DNA from: Zarea fungicola
Taxonomy: Eukaryota; Ascomycota; Sordariomycetes; Hypocreales; Cordycipitaceae
Length of the DNA: 64,000 nucleotides
Direction: 5' to 3'
NCBI GenBank assembly: GCA_900169235.1
Contig: FWCC01000243.1
Coordinates: forward strand, 1-64,000
The stretch's first letter is position 1. Each line of letters begins with the position of its first letter. The position numbers were made by a program, and so were the translations under genes. This document shows, one piece after another, positions 1-10,804 of this stretch. The notes beneath the pieces were generated by a model that saw only the letters and a list, made by a program, of their open reading frames with translations, searched no databases and was not told the DNA's origin.

Positions 1-1883
1 GGGGGCGTGGCACAAGTACAAGGATAAGGCCGACCCTTGATGGAGTGACACAGAGCTTGGACCAATGGTGCATGAAATCAAAGCCCCAGTTGGTCCACCA
101 CCCAATGTCCCTAGTCTCTTAGCCAGAGTTGTCGTCAGGAGCGGTTCCGAAGATGGTATGATTGCCGGGTACCATGTCGCAATTCGGGTGATCTTCCAGT
201 AGGGCTGTGCTAGTGCCAGGGCCATCAGATGGAGCCTAAAATGGCAGAAGTGAATGCGAAAGTCGTATCTCACCCCATTTTGGCTTCTGAAACCCATGAA
301 TCATTAGACCGACTTTATTGGTTGCAGCAGACCGAGCCTTGCGTTTATCAGTCAGCTTATGCGAGACTCTAATCTAAATCCCAGAGTTATTCTCATTCTC
401 GTTGGCTTTCACTGAGAATTCAAACGCCACAGACGCTACTCAAGGTGCGGATTACTCAACCTTGCCCGCTGTTAGGGCTCGCACTAGCCTAACGAGGATA
501 AAATGCAAATGAGGGTTGGATCCATGTATACTTGACAGTATCTAGGAGCGAATTTTGCTCTATGCAATTTGAACAACACAATCCCAGTAAATTTGGGTGG
601 AGATAATAAATAGCTGCTCTCAATTAGTTATAGCGTGTAAGGCGTTTTCCAACCGCATAAGGTCAAATCGCTCCTAGACAGTGTCAGCAGTATCGTAACG
701 ACTAAATGTGACGGTTTGCGTTAACATATGACGAGCTGTGGTGAAGTGAGGTCAAAGAAAGAGCTGGTCTGTTCTCGTCATATCACGGCCTTGACGATTT
801 TATTTTCATTTAGCTTTTTTGTTTCATTTGCAGACCCGTGCACAAAGAAGGCTTTGCTTTGTTATTGGGGACGGCCAAAACTGGATTTAAAGTATTTGCC
901 ACTGACTGTTTTGCCTTCAAAGGGTGTGAACTTCAATATTGAGTCCAAGTGCAGCGCGCTGTTGTCCAGCCAAAGCAAAGCCTCATGTTAGTGGGACAGG
1001 TTTGTGTGAGTAATTAAAGAGAGAAGGTGAACTCTTACTCTGTCCGTCGCATACCAAAGAGGGCGTGTAAGAGAGGTCATGTCAACCAACGACCGAGTAA
1101 CATGACCTCGAGGCGGGCTTTTATTGACCCAATCGGGGTAATTAGAATCTGATTTTAGTAAGTCGTGAGTTTTTAAAATCTCAATATTGGGCTGGACTCT
1201 CAGCTGGAAAGCCACAGCCGAGCTAGTGACGCCACGCAACTAGACGTCGCTGCTAGCACACCAATTTGATCGACTGGTCTAGCATTCCTCGGCATTCTTG
1301 TTCCGAGAGCTCCCCGCCGAATGTGCGGGGAGCTTACCAGCCCAACCTTGGCATGACGTTGGGTATGATCTCTTCAGCTTGGCGATGGAACCAAGAGTGT
1401 AGCATTACGTGCCTGTCATAAGGGGCCAAGACTTGGATCCGTCTTCCTCCACAGATATTTCAAACTTCGAGGACAACTAGGGTGGTTGAAGCGCTGACAA
1501 TCCTATACCCTGCCACATTAGAAATAGGCAAAACTATCAACCGAGGATCATATTATCCGGGACGCAAAAAGAGAGCATACTATTTCAAGCCCCACACTAC
1601 GACTCATTTACAATCTTTGAAAGTCTCCGTGCACAAGGCGTACACAAGGCGTGCACAAGGCTTGTAAATAGCAATACCAAAAAGAGGCAAAAGGAAGGCT
1701 GCACTAGGGGGCGCGCAGCTGAATACGTGTACTGCCTTACAGAATTGGTTAGCGATACGACCTGGCTTGCATAAGAGGCGTCACTGACCCCAAGTGTCAA
1801 GCGGGTTGAGGAGGGTATTTCCCAGCCTTTCCCAGTCTTCTGAATTCCTCTGAATTCTTTTCCTTTCAAAGCACAAAAAAACT
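1..1883. other. Intergenic region, no convincing gene
   Basis: No ORF here shows a recognisable domain or convincing coding character. The only structure I see is a short tandem repeat at 1629-1661. The last ~80 bases before the lipase start are pyrimidine-rich and probably form its promoter/leader. Confidence 0.6.
1629..1661. repeat. Three tandem copies of an 11-mer
   Basis: Three head-to-tail copies of GT(G/A)CACAAGGC are directly visible; the middle copy has one substitution. The array is too short to call a satellite and has no clear function. Confidence 0.8.
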
Positions 1884-3260
1884 ATGAAGCACACAATTTC
1901 CGTTGGGTTCCTCGCCTTTGCGGGATTCGTTTCGGCTGAGCTTGCATGCAACTTCAACGTGAGCAGCACCTTTGCCAATGCGAATGGCTGCGGCGATCAA
2001 TGCCAGGCTACTCTCATACAAGCCAACGCCGCCGACCACGCAGAGGTCGGCAACGATTTCGACTTTGCATTTTACGACACGGCCAAGAACTTCACTGGCT
2101 CCAAGGCAGGGGACCTGCTCAAGCTTCAGCCCCTCGATCCCGGTCCCCTCAACATCAGGGCCGGCACGACTGTATACCGCTTCCAGTACACCTCTGTTGA
2201 CCTTGACGGAAAGACGCTCGTGCCCTCTACAGGATTCATCGCGTTTCCGTACTATGCCCCCAGCCACTGCGGGCACAGCAAGTACCGGTCCGTGGCGTTT
2301 GCGCACGGCACCATCGGCGTGTACCGAGGCTGCGCGCCGTCCAACGGCCCGGCCCTGTTTGACTATGATAGCTGGCAGCTGCTGATTGAGCGCGGGTACG
2401 CCGTGATCGCGACCGACTACGTCGGGCTGGGAAACAACGCGACGCTGCACAAGTACTGTAGCTTCCCCGCCCACGCCAACGACCTCTACTACTCCATGGT
2501 CGCCGCGCGCCGCGTCTTTGGCCACGTGCTGACGGACGAGTGGATGAGCGTCGGGCACTCGCAGGGCGGCGGCGCCGTCTGGAGTCTCGCCGAGAGCTAG
2601 CTCGTCCGCTGCGCGTCGGAAAAGTACCTGGGCACGGTCGCGCTGGCGCCGGCCACGCGCCTCGTCGACATGGCCCTGGCCGGGCTGGAGAGCGCCGAGG
2701 CCAGCAACGCCTCTGACTCGGCGGGCTTTGCCCAGTTTGCGCCCTCCATCGCCCTGGGCCTGCAGCGGTTCCAGCCATCGTACAATCTGACCCTGCTGGG
2801 GCCCAAGATGCGCGAGCGCATGGCGATTGCGCAGATGGCGCAGACCTGTGAGGCGGCCTTGGGAGGGTTGACGCTGGATTTGGACCTGGAAGATATTGTC
2901 AGCCTGCCCGATGCGATCAATGACCTGCCTCTGCTCCAGAACTGGCAGAACAAGACGGCGCCGTCGGCTGGTCACGCCACGGGACCGATTCTGGTCCTGC
3001 AGGGCTTAAACGACACGAGCATCTTCCCTTCGACAACAGAGGCTGCTGTTCAGAAAGCGTGCAGTGGCGGTAACAAGGTGCATCTGAGCTTGAACCCGGG
3101 TCTGGAGCATTCGCCATTGCTGCCTGCGTCGGCTCCGGAGTGGCTGGCTTGGATGGACGGTCGGTTCTCGGGCCACAAGTTGACCGCAAACTGCTCGACG
3201 GTTACAAGGGCGCCTTTTGCGGGTGCGGCTTATATGAAGCTGCCGACGGAGAGTGATTGA
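1884..3260 (+). pseudogene. Secretory lipase (LIP family) gene with one in-frame stop
   Basis: One open frame would give about 458 codons, the usual size of fungal secretory lipases related to Candida antarctica lipase A, but a TAG at 2598-2600 splits it. The first part starts with a signal peptide (MKHTISVGFLAFAGFVSA), followed by the alpha/beta-hydrolase core and the nucleophile elbow GHSQGGG. The same frame continues after the stop to 3260 with the expected acid-residue region (LQGLNDTSI) and His region (LEHSPLL), so Ser, Asp and His of the triad are all still encoded. The family continues directly through the elbow helix, so the stop cuts the domain between Ser and Asp. A single C-to-T change from CAG would explain it. 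No plausible intron removes the stop without removing conserved sequence. It is either a very young pseudogene, a sequencing error, or a readthrough gene. The protein would be secreted and would hydrolyse acylglycerols. Confidence 0.85.
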
Positions 3261-3882
3261 TTGCAGGGCATATACTAGAGTACAGCGCAGACTATCTTTA
3301 TTTCTCCCAACTAATTTTTAATCAAACTTTTACACTTTTCCTAATTGGAGTTAATTCTGAATCCTCCATGTGTCGGCACGCTGCTGGCCTCTACACACGA
3401 CTGCGCCCGCCTGGTGACGTAGTAACGCAACCATCTGCCAATCTTCGGAATGGTCTTTGGGGGCCACACTTCCAGCTGCGCCTGGTTGAGAAACCTTATT
3501 CAGTTTGTTAACCGATGAACGAGACTAGTTAGGGAGCAATTTTGCCTTGCATTCCCGCTAGAAATGACCATTGCCACTCGTTTTGTAAGGCTGTGATCCA
3601 GCGTAGCAGTCTGTCTCAGCTTAGCCGTTCTAGACCAACATGTTGTACCATGAGAAACGACACCACGAAGCCTGATCTCACTGAGGCAGTGCAAGTCGAA
3701 AATTCGAATCGTCTCGACTGAGCCTGAGCCGGAACGTACGAGACAGTGGGATGCCTTGTACGATGCATCTCCCCACGTATAAATATGCGTCGATCGAACG
3801 TCCATTCATACATCATGATATCGCTTCTAACTATTTACAAAATACACTACAACATTTCTTGACTTATTCATTAACGCTCACT
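3261..3882. other. Intergenic region with GH114 promoter
   Basis: Nothing coding is seen. The 3' flank of the lipase gene is AT-rich. A TATA-like box lies at 3778-3785, about 100 bases before the downstream start codon. Confidence 0.6.
3778..3785 (+). promoter_or_regulatory. TATA box of the GH114 gene
   Basis: TATAAATA lies 98 bases before the ATG at 3883, followed by an AT-rich, CA-containing leader typical of fungal transcription starts. Assigned by position and sequence only. Confidence 0.5.
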
Positions 3883-4996
3883 ATGAAGTCCGCAGTTGCG
3901 CATGTCGCACTTGTCTGTACCGGTCTCGCTACCGTGACATGGGCTGAGCTGCCAAAGACGTGGAACAAAGACTCCAAATGGCAAGTTGAGATCCTAACTC
4001 CCGTGCAGCTACCTGCCCACTCGGACCAGAAAATGGTCCCTGATGCTGGTATTTGGGATATTGATCTCTGGCATGCGGTAAAGAATCCATCAATCGTGGA
4101 TGGGCTGCATGTATGTTTAAGTTCAAATAAATACAGCTCTGCCACAATCAACCCAGCTAACGTGCTTTCAGGAGAGAGGAAAAACTGTCATTTGCTACTT
4201 CAATCTCGGCGCAGTACAGCCCAGCGACTGTGACTTTACGGATGAATGGTACAACGACAAGAAAAATCTTTGGCAAGGACCATGGTACTATGATGGCAAC
4301 GGTCGAGAGAATGTGGATGACCTATACTGTGAACGCTATGAGAACTTTACCCAAACCAACATTTTGGAGCTAATGAAGGGCCGTATTAACAAGGCGGCGG
4401 CTGCTGGCTGCGACGGCGTCGACCCCGACAACATCGACATCTGGCAGGTGAACTGGGACAACGATGGCGAGGTGCAAAAGGCTGCCGTCGTGGATGCGCT
4501 CAAGGAACTCGCCGAGCATGCCCACAATATCACGACCAAACTCAAGAACAAGCTCATGATTGGGCAGAAGAACGCTCCCACTATTGCCAGCCAGCTTGAG
4601 CCCGTCTTTGACTTTGCGGTGCTCGAGAACTGTCAGCGAAACAAGCCGTTTTGTGGCAATTTCTCGGACTACCTCCGCGCAGGCAAGCCTGTTGTGGACA
4701 TTGAGTATCCAGGCTCTCTTCAAGATAAAAATGGCAAGGAAAACAAATGCAATCGCAACGGCATCAGTGGGGATGACCGCAAATTGGTCTGCTCGACGCT
4801 GACTGGCTCTCTGGTGAACATGACCAGAGTGTTAAAGTTGAACCATGACGAGTTTGGGCTCAATGGCTGCACACAGTACTGCGACTCTGGGGTGGTGGTT
4901 ACTCCGACGAACAGCAGTGAGGATGCGATTTGCCCTTATGAGTTTAAAAATTGCGACGAGACTTTGAAGAAGAATAAATGCTGCGAAGACAATTGA
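3883..4996 (+). CDS. Secreted GH114 endo-alpha-1,4-polygalactosaminidase-like protein
   Basis: Two exons, 3883-4110 and 4172-4996, encode 350 residues. The 61-nt intron has GTATGT, a GCTAAC branch site and TTTCAG, and joining keeps the frame. The N-terminus is a signal peptide (MKSAVAHVALVCTGLATVTWA). The fold then shows family signatures: the first strand VICYFNLGAVQPSD and the active-site strand GCDGVDPDNID, in which acidic residues sit at barrel strand ends. GH114 enzymes of fungi cleave galactosaminogalactan/polygalactosamine, a cationic wall and biofilm polysaccharide, so a role in cell-wall or matrix remodelling is inferred. The C-terminal third is cysteine-rich (several NKC/QYC motifs), suggesting disulphides in a secreted protein. 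I chose the ATG at 3883 over an in-frame codon at 3751 because only 3883 puts the signal peptide at the N-terminus. Confidence 0.85.
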
Positions 4997-5107
4997 CGCG
5001 TATGGATTTCTAGTCGAATAGTTACACGCTCCAGTTACCTTTTATTTAGATCATAGCCTTCTGGCAAAATTTTATCCTCCTTCATCCGCAGCTTGTCATA
5101 TCCAGCC

Positions 5108-5180
5108 CTCCGGTATTTCTTTCTTTCTGGCTTTCTTTTTCTTTTTTTTCTCCTTTTTTTCTTCTTCTTCTTTTTTTCGC
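5108..5180 (+). repeat. Low-complexity pyrimidine (CT-rich) tract
   Basis: About 70 bases are almost entirely T and C on the plus strand. It produces a spurious Phe-rich ORF. Such tracts are common in fungal promoters and 3' flanks. Confidence 0.75.
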
Positions 5181-5495
5181 AGGCCGACTCGGGAGCTCAA
5201 AATCGAACGAGGGCCTTTATCGAATCAAGAGAACAAGTCTGCGACTTGGTAAGGTTCAGTAACTATCCTCTTAGACGGGGCTTGTTCAGTTAATTCGGCA
5301 TTCTGGGGGATTAAAAAAAGATTTTTAAATTAAGAAAAAAAAGGGTCATTTATAATTGAAATTCCTTGGCGGTTCGGGATCGCGACGAGTTGAAACTCAA
5401 TCGCTCTTTTGTTGCCCAACTCGCGTGGGTCGGCGGTGACTTGATCAAGATGCCGTCTCATCGCGACTGGCTGCAGCCATACGGGTGAGTTCGAG

Positions 5496-5531
5496 CCAAT
5501 ACTTATATAAAGAAGTCTGCAGGTATATAAA
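5496..5531 (+). promoter_or_regulatory. CCAAT box and twin TATATAAA boxes of the TPR gene
   Basis: CCAAT at 5496-5500 is followed by TATATAAA at 5504-5511 and again at 5524-5531. They lie 70-100 bases before the 5' UTR intron donor (5601), a plausible core promoter. Confidence 0.5.
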
Positions 5532-5600
5532 ACAAGTTCATCATTTAGACATATATCGTTTCTTCATATATTTCGCGAATCTTGACAACTTTCTACCAAC

Positions 5601-5669
5601 GTGAGTCTTCGCCAATTGCCTCATCAACCAGTTCGAATTGTTAGAGAATGTACTTACAATTAAATGCAG
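5601..5669 (+). other. Probable 5' UTR intron ending directly at the start codon
   Basis: GTGAGT at 5601 and an acceptor AATGCAG at 5668-5669 bound a 69-nt sequence, and the next bases are ATG (5670). No ATG lies in the upstream exon in frame, so the intron would be in the leader. An ATG inside the intron (5664) is in frame but would be spliced out. Confidence 0.55.
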
Positions 5670-7376
5670 ATGCCTTTTGAATTCGAGGTTCCCACCCCAA
5701 AATTGCTCAGTGAGCCGTACTTTGACACGGGCGACTACCATATGCCCATCACGACCCAGAGTAGTGAAGCGCAAGGGTGGTTCAACCGTGGTCTGGTATG
5801 GACGTACGCATTCAACCACGAAGAAGCCTGCCGATGCTTCATGCAGTGCATCGCCCATGATCCCGAGTGTGCCATGGGATACTGGGGATTTGCCTACGGC
5901 GCTGGCCCAAATTACAACAAGTCCTGGGCCATGTTTGACTCTGAGGATCTCGCCAGAACGGTTGCAAAGTGCCACAAAGTTGCCCAGATTGCGCTGAACA
6001 AGTCTTCCCAAGCCTCGCCAGTTGAAAAGGCTCTAATCAAGGCGGTTCGGCTACGATATTCCATGGTAGAGGTCCCTGATGACTTTGACGGGCCGAACAG
6101 TGCCTACGCAGACGAGATGCGACTTGTGTACGGCCGCCACAAGGATAATTTGGACGTATTGGCGCTGTTTGCAGACGCACTCATGGTCTGGAAATCCAAG
6201 GAAATGTTCCACATCAGCACCGGCAAGCCAATTCTCACGGGTCCCGTCTTTGAAGTTCGCGCCGTCTTGGAGCGCGGACTGGCCCTGCCCGGCGTTAGAC
6301 GTCATGCAGGCATTCCGCACCTGTACATTCACCTCATGGAGAGATCAGAAGCGCCCGAGGTGACTCTGGGCGCTTGTGATATTATTCGCAACCTGGTTCC
6401 TGACTCGGGCCACCTGTCGCATATGCCGACACACATTGACGTGCTGGTGGGCGATTACCGGCGCGCCATGGCGTACAACCACAAGGCGACCGTTGCGGAT
6501 GATCGGTACTTTGCCAAGCACGGCGGCGTCAACTTTTACAGCTTCTACCGGCTGCATGACTACCACTCCCTTATTTACGCCTGCATGCTCGCCGGCCAAA
6601 AGCGCCAGGCGCTCGATGCATGCAGTAGGATGGAGAAGACAATTACGCAAGAAATGCTCACGGTCAAGTCGCCGCCCATGGCCGACTGGTTAGAGTTCTT
6701 CCTTGCCGTGCGTGTCCATGTCTACGTCCGATTCGGCATGTGGAACGAGATTGTGGCTCTCCCCATCCCAGAGGACAAGGAATTGTACTGTGTGACGACC
6801 GTCATGACGCACTACGGAAAGGGCGTCGCCCATGCAGCACTGGGCCAGCACGACGAGGCCGAAGCTCAGCGAGAGCTGTACCTCGAAGCGGCCAAGCGCG
6901 TGCCCGAGTCCCGACTGGACTTTCCCAATCGCATCGTCGACGTTTTGAAAGTCGCCACGCCAATGCTGAATGGGGAGATTGAGTACCGGCGCCAAAACTA
7001 CGAGGCCGCCTTTTCGTTTCTCAGAGAGGCAATCAAAGAGGAAGACGCACTGCAGTACTCGGAGCCCTGGGGCTGGATGTTGCCGGCGAGGCACTCGTAC
7101 GGAGCGCTGTCCCTCGAGCAGGGGCTGGTGGATCAGGCAGCGAGAGCGTATGCTGAGGACTTGGGCTTGGTGGAGGATCTTGTTCGTGCCCATCAGCACC
7201 CCAAGAATGTATGGGCCCTTCATGGCTATCATGAGTGCCTTGTTCGACTGGGGAGGAACTCGGAGGCGGTTATAATCAAGAGTCTGCTGAGGGTAGCGGT
7301 GGCGGAAGCCGATGTACGGATTGGTTCATCCTGCTTTTGTAGGCTGAGCGCAGTGGCAGGCCATGGTGCTAGTTAA
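5670..7376 (+). CDS. Tetratricopeptide-repeat (TPR) domain protein
   Basis: An uninterrupted frame of 568 residues starts at the ATG immediately after a probable leader intron. The N-terminal part (GWFNRGLVWTYAFNHEEACRCF ... AMGYWGFAYGAGPNYN) is a helical TPR-like unit typical of a conserved family of fungal and bacterial cytosolic proteins annotated only as TPR domain proteins. Further helical pairs follow throughout, for example around HIDVLVGDYRRAMAYNHKA and near the end (HQHPKNVWALHGYHECLVRLGR). The C-terminus keeps the ADVRIGSSCFC ending that I recognise from the family, so the gene looks full length. No signal peptide or membrane segment is visible. TPR arrays bind other proteins, but no partner or reaction is established here. 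It runs tail-to-tail with the GNAT-like gene, 206 bases apart. Confidence 0.8.
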   Translation: MPFEFEVPTPKLLSEPYFDTGDYHMPITTQSSEAQGWFNRGLVWTYAFNHEEACRCFMQCIAHDPECAMGYWGFAYGAGPNYNKSWAMFDSEDLARTVAKCHKVAQIALNKSSQASPVEKALIKAVRLRYSMVEVPDDFDGPNSAYADEMRLVYGRHKDNLDVLALFADALMVWKSKEMFHISTGKPILTGPVFEVRAVLERGLALPGVRRHAGIPHLYIHLMERSEAPEVTLGACDIIRNLVPDSGHLSHMPTHIDVLVGDYRRAMAYNHKATVADDRYFAKHGGVNFYSFYRLHDYHSLIYACMLAGQKRQALDACSRMEKTITQEMLTVKSPPMADWLEFFLAVRVHVYVRFGMWNEIVALPIPEDKELYCVTTVMTHYGKGVAHAALGQHDEAEAQRELYLEAAKRVPESRLDFPNRIVDVLKVATPMLNGEIEYRRQNYEAAFSFLREAIKEEDALQYSEPWGWMLPARHSYGALSLEQGLVDQAARAYAEDLGLVEDLVRAHQHPKNVWALHGYHECLVRLGRNSEAVIIKSLLRVAVAEADVRIGSSCFCRLSAVAGHGAS

Positions 7377-7582
7377 GTCGTTTACTGGTGTAGCGATTTG
7401 AATTGTGAGAATCATTCAAGTCGGTACTTCGGCGCCGGTTCAGTCATGCGCCTGATGCTGGTCAACTTGCCTTACAAGCCTATTAAACACAGAGATGTGT
7501 ACATGAAATACATACACCGTCAATATGATGTATATTATATACATGGTATGATGATCAATTGGACATTTTTTCTTGCATAAAT

Positions 7583-8383
7583 CTACTTTAGCCTGCAGTA
7601 TATCTTTGTGCACACCTGCGTTGCTGGTGCAAACTTGTACACCAACTCACCCGCCTCGTTCGGCTCCTGGTACCTGCCCAAGTCCACGACACTAACTCTC
7701 TCGGCGGTGAACGGCGCGGGCGGATTCGCCCACACATGGTCGACGGCGCTCGAAAACGCCTCAATCTGAATACCCCGGAAGCCCTGCCCGGCAAACTCGC
7801 GCATCATCCAGCGCGCCAGGTAACCCATCAGGCCTCGGCCCTCGTGGTCGTGGCGGGTGTTGGTGGCATTGCGGAGGATCAGCTCGCCCGCGGCCTTGGC
7901 CTGCCAACTGGCCGGGTCACGCTTGTCCCCCGGGCCGAGCACCCCATGGATCTCGCCGTACATGGGCAGTGTGGCCATCAGGTCGCCCATCTGGCCAAAG
8001 TCGAGCGCGTTGATGGCGTCGTACGCGAGCGCAATGGACACGAGTGGAAAGTCCATCTGCTCGAGCAGGGCTGGCCCGTCCGACGTGGTATCATCCAGGT
8101 CCCAGTGCAGGAGACCGCCGGCGGCCTCGGCCTCGGGGGTCTTGAACTTGTGCTCCTTGTCAAAGATGCCGTACGAGTGGCCAGACTCGAGCTGGTGCTT
8201 GACGAGGTAGGCAGCGCCCTTGTAGGCGGCCATGGATCGTGCGGTTAGGCCCTCTGGGTAGACGATTGGCCAAATGGGCGAGTGGAACATGTTGCTGTGG
8301 ATGAGAATCGCATTTGCCCATTCCTGGTGCTCAATGCCGAGCTTGCGGATTTCATAGCGCTCAGGGAGTGTCTTTGAAGCCAT
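7583..8383 (-). CDS. Uncharacterised GNAT-fold-like protein
   Basis: A single exon of 266 residues with no signal peptide or membrane segment. It begins MASKTLPERYEIRKL, like many acetyltransferase-fold proteins whose first strand reads 'YEIRKL'. The best support for a GNAT fold is the C-terminal half: NATNTRHDHEGRGLMGYLA resembles motif A (R/Q-x-x-G-x-G/A) followed by a long helix and the strand GIQIEAFS. The substrate and activity are unknown, and the acetyl-CoA loop is not canonical, so this is a fold suggestion only. Similar sequences occur widely in Hypocreales as hypothetical proteins. The gene points toward the TPR gene and ends 206 bases from it. Confidence 0.75.
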   Translation of the reverse strand: MASKTLPERYEIRKLGIEHQEWANAILIHSNMFHSPIWPIVYPEGLTARSMAAYKGAAYLVKHQLESGHSYGIFDKEHKFKTPEAEAAGGLLHWDLDDTTSDGPALLEQMDFPLVSIALAYDAINALDFGQMGDLMATLPMYGEIHGVLGPGDKRDPASWQAKAAGELILRNATNTRHDHEGRGLMGYLARWMMREFAGQGFRGIQIEAFSSAVDHVWANPPAPFTAERVSVVDLGRYQEPNEAGELVYKFAPATQVCTKIYCRLK

Positions 8384-9810
8384 TTTCGGGAGTTTATTTG
8401 GGAGTTTATTTTTTTGGGTGATTGTCTTGGTTGGAAAGTGGACAGGCTGGAAGTCAGAGCCTTGTTTAAGTAGACGTACGTCCGTCCCAGCCTCCCAGGC
8501 TTGGCTTCAGATATGCTAAAAGGAATGCACCCTGAAGGTTGATAAATCAGGCTTCATGATACGAGCTATGAATAGCACTGTTGGAGCTTCTGGCGACGAA
8601 AGCTAAAATAATAAGCGCTAATGAAATGCCACCATGGCTGTACCCTTACAAGCCAACGACTGTGACACTTGTCATGACATCCGACTAGAGCCAGTCTGGA
8701 ACTGAATAGGTGTGGATGTGGATGTTGGGTACGCGTTCCGGCCGGCGGGAACAAACAGTAGATAGAGTTTGGAGCAGCATGACAGCCATCTACTTTCGTC
8801 CTGGCGGCAGCCCTGTGCATAGACTAAGTCGGGGTGTATTTTCGGTAGACTAGGAGGGACCCTGGATAAGTGTGTCTCTTGGCGTAATGGCACGCACTTG
8901 ATTTCCCCTTTAAATCAACTGGCAGCGTTGGGCCGATTGGAGACTCTTAACTTTAGGCGCCACATTGGCTTTACTGACTAGACGCGCCAACATGCCCTTG
9001 GTGCTTTGCTGGCCGCCACCGCTTTCTGCCTGCAAGCTTAATACAATAGACGAAGCTGTGGCCTGCAAATCTCTAAAGTAATTTGTTAGTCTTACTGAGG
9101 ACTGGGTTGCCGCTGAGAAATTATCGCCACCGGCGAGTCTGAATTTCCATTGTTAACTCCTAACCTGCCTGTACGATTGAGTCAGTTGAGGAGGCTGATG
9201 TCCATGCCGGCTCTGGTTTTCCAAGAGCAGACTGAACTAGTAAGCACGCTGTTACTGCCGCATTCGACACGTGGCTGCTTGCCGTGCTGCCGGCTTATTA
9301 TTCCCACATCTGACTTTCATATTACCCGTTTATTAACCATTATTACCGGCTACTACTCGGGCAATTGCAGGACCTTGTAATCTCAACTATTGTGGCTGTC
9401 ACTGATGCAAGATGTTCACAGACCAGCCCTTCTCTCAGACTTCCATGGACAAGACTGTGATTCGAGTAGCTAGATGTAGATGCGCGGGTATGCCAAACTT
9501 GATTTTGAAACTAGACGGCGCCTGCGGTATTCTGCGGTGTTAAAAGTAAGCGAGCGTCGATCAGCAAGGGACATGTCGAATAGAGTCTAGCTCACGGAAA
9601 CCCGCATCACCAAGCAAGTTCGCCGACGTCGTTCTGAGCCTCGCGTGTCTCTTTGGTACCGTAGCTGCCTGAATCATTGCCATTTACAACGACCTTTTTC
9701 TCGAAGAAAAGAAATTGCAGAAGCAATGGGCCCGAGTCTCTACGGCCAAGTGTCCCACGTGATCCCGTTGCCAGCAAGCATGAGGACCCCGCATCTCCAA
9801 GTCCCGAGGG
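8384..9810. other. Intergenic region, nothing recognised
   Basis: About 1.4 kb with only short incidental ORFs. The part next to 8383 is the promoter of the GNAT-like gene; the rest leads into the permease pseudogene. Confidence 0.55.
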
Positions 9811-10804
9811 CATGATGATAAATGCATCGGGCCATAAACAAGAGCTTCAGCGAAATATCTCACTGCTTAACCTCTGTGGCATTGCTATAACTACAGGGAA
9901 TTCGTGGACGGCGATAGCGGCAGTGTGGTACGCTGAACTTTTCAATCTCGGTATTCTTCGCAAGCTACCTTGAGACCTAGGCTGTTGCGATATATCGGTG
10001 GACCGCCAGGCGTTATATACGAATTATAAGTACATCTTGTCTCTCCCAATGACCCTGTATTCTCATGACCAGCGTAACTATAGTATCGCCGTCTCCATCT
10101 TTACTTTCTCATTGCCGCCTCCATCGCCGAGCTAGCCTCGTCAATGCCGTCATCCAGCAGCGGCAAGTAAATCGAGCAAAACGAAAACACCCGCCAAGTC
10201 ATTGCCTCTTGCTAAAACAGCCCCCAGTCTACCACTGGGCTTCCATTAGTGCCGGCCGCCATGGCCGCGTCGCCGGCTTCTTCGCCGGCTGGTGGAATGC
10301 TCTCGCCTGGATCTCTGGCGCCGCCTCCATGTCCGCCATTGTCGCCAACCAGACCGTCAGCATGTACGCCCTCTTCCACAGCCCTCACTTCACGCCGCAC
10401 GCCTGGCACGTCTTCATCAGCTACATGCTCTGCACATGGCTGAGCTGTGCACTGTGCTCTTTGGCAACAAGGTGCTGCCCGCCCTCGGCTCGTACATTAT
10501 CCTCTCCACGCTGTCGTACCTCACGGCAATACTGCCACATCTCCTCAGTGGACGGGTGAATTTCGTGCCGGGGTGGTTCTGGATGCGTGGACCGCTGGGG
10601 TTCGTGGTCAATGGTATCGTGTGCGTGTACATTATTGTGTTCATCGTCATATTTTGCTTTCCGTATGCGCTGCCGACCAGCGCGGCGAGCATGAACTATT
10701 CGTCGCTCATCACGAGAGGGTTGTCGATTTTTGTCTTGGGGTTCTGGTTCTGGAGACGGGGAGAGTATGAAGCGCCCCAGGTTGTTGTTCAAACAAAGCA
10801 TTAG
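9811..10804 (+). pseudogene. Decayed APC-family amino-acid/choline/GABA permease
   Basis: Pieces of one permease appear in order but in different frames. First transmembrane segment: QRNISLLNLCGIAITTGNSW (to about 9925). Next: a VAIY..GGPPGVIYEL piece at about 9984-10030. Then NYSIAVSIFTF, shifting frame into LIAASIAELASSMPS at about 10074-10155. An intron-like gap follows, then PVYHWASISAGRHGRVAGF through about 10455. Another frame change leads into LFGNKVLPALGSYIILSTL and the C-terminal segments to 10804. Intact family members have about 520 residues and 12 membrane spans; here the region between span 5 and the last spans is missing at the junction near 10485. At least three frame disruptions plus that deletion make a working transporter implausible. 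The original protein would have imported choline, GABA or a related amine. Confidence 0.8.

Larger units (their letters stand above)
4997..5600. other. Intergenic region with pyrimidine tract and TPR-gene promoter
   Basis: Contains a long T/C tract (about 5108-5180) and, closer to the next gene, a CCAAT box and two TATA-like boxes. No coding sequence is supported. Confidence 0.6.

Noticed and set aside
728..991. 87-residue Cys-containing ORF with a hydrophobic stretch
   Set aside because: The hydrophobic part is internal rather than a proper signal peptide, and no splice or homology support exists.
2575..2622. A 48-nt in-frame intron (GTCTGG...AAAAG) that would remove the lipase stop
   Set aside because: It would delete the conserved helix after the nucleophile elbow and has a poor donor and no branch site.
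1866..2975. 369-residue minus-strand ORF over the lipase gene
   Set aside because: Antisense shadow; the plus strand has signal peptide and lipase motifs.
5093..5293. Phe-rich 66-residue ORF
   Set aside because: It is the translation of a low-complexity CT tract.
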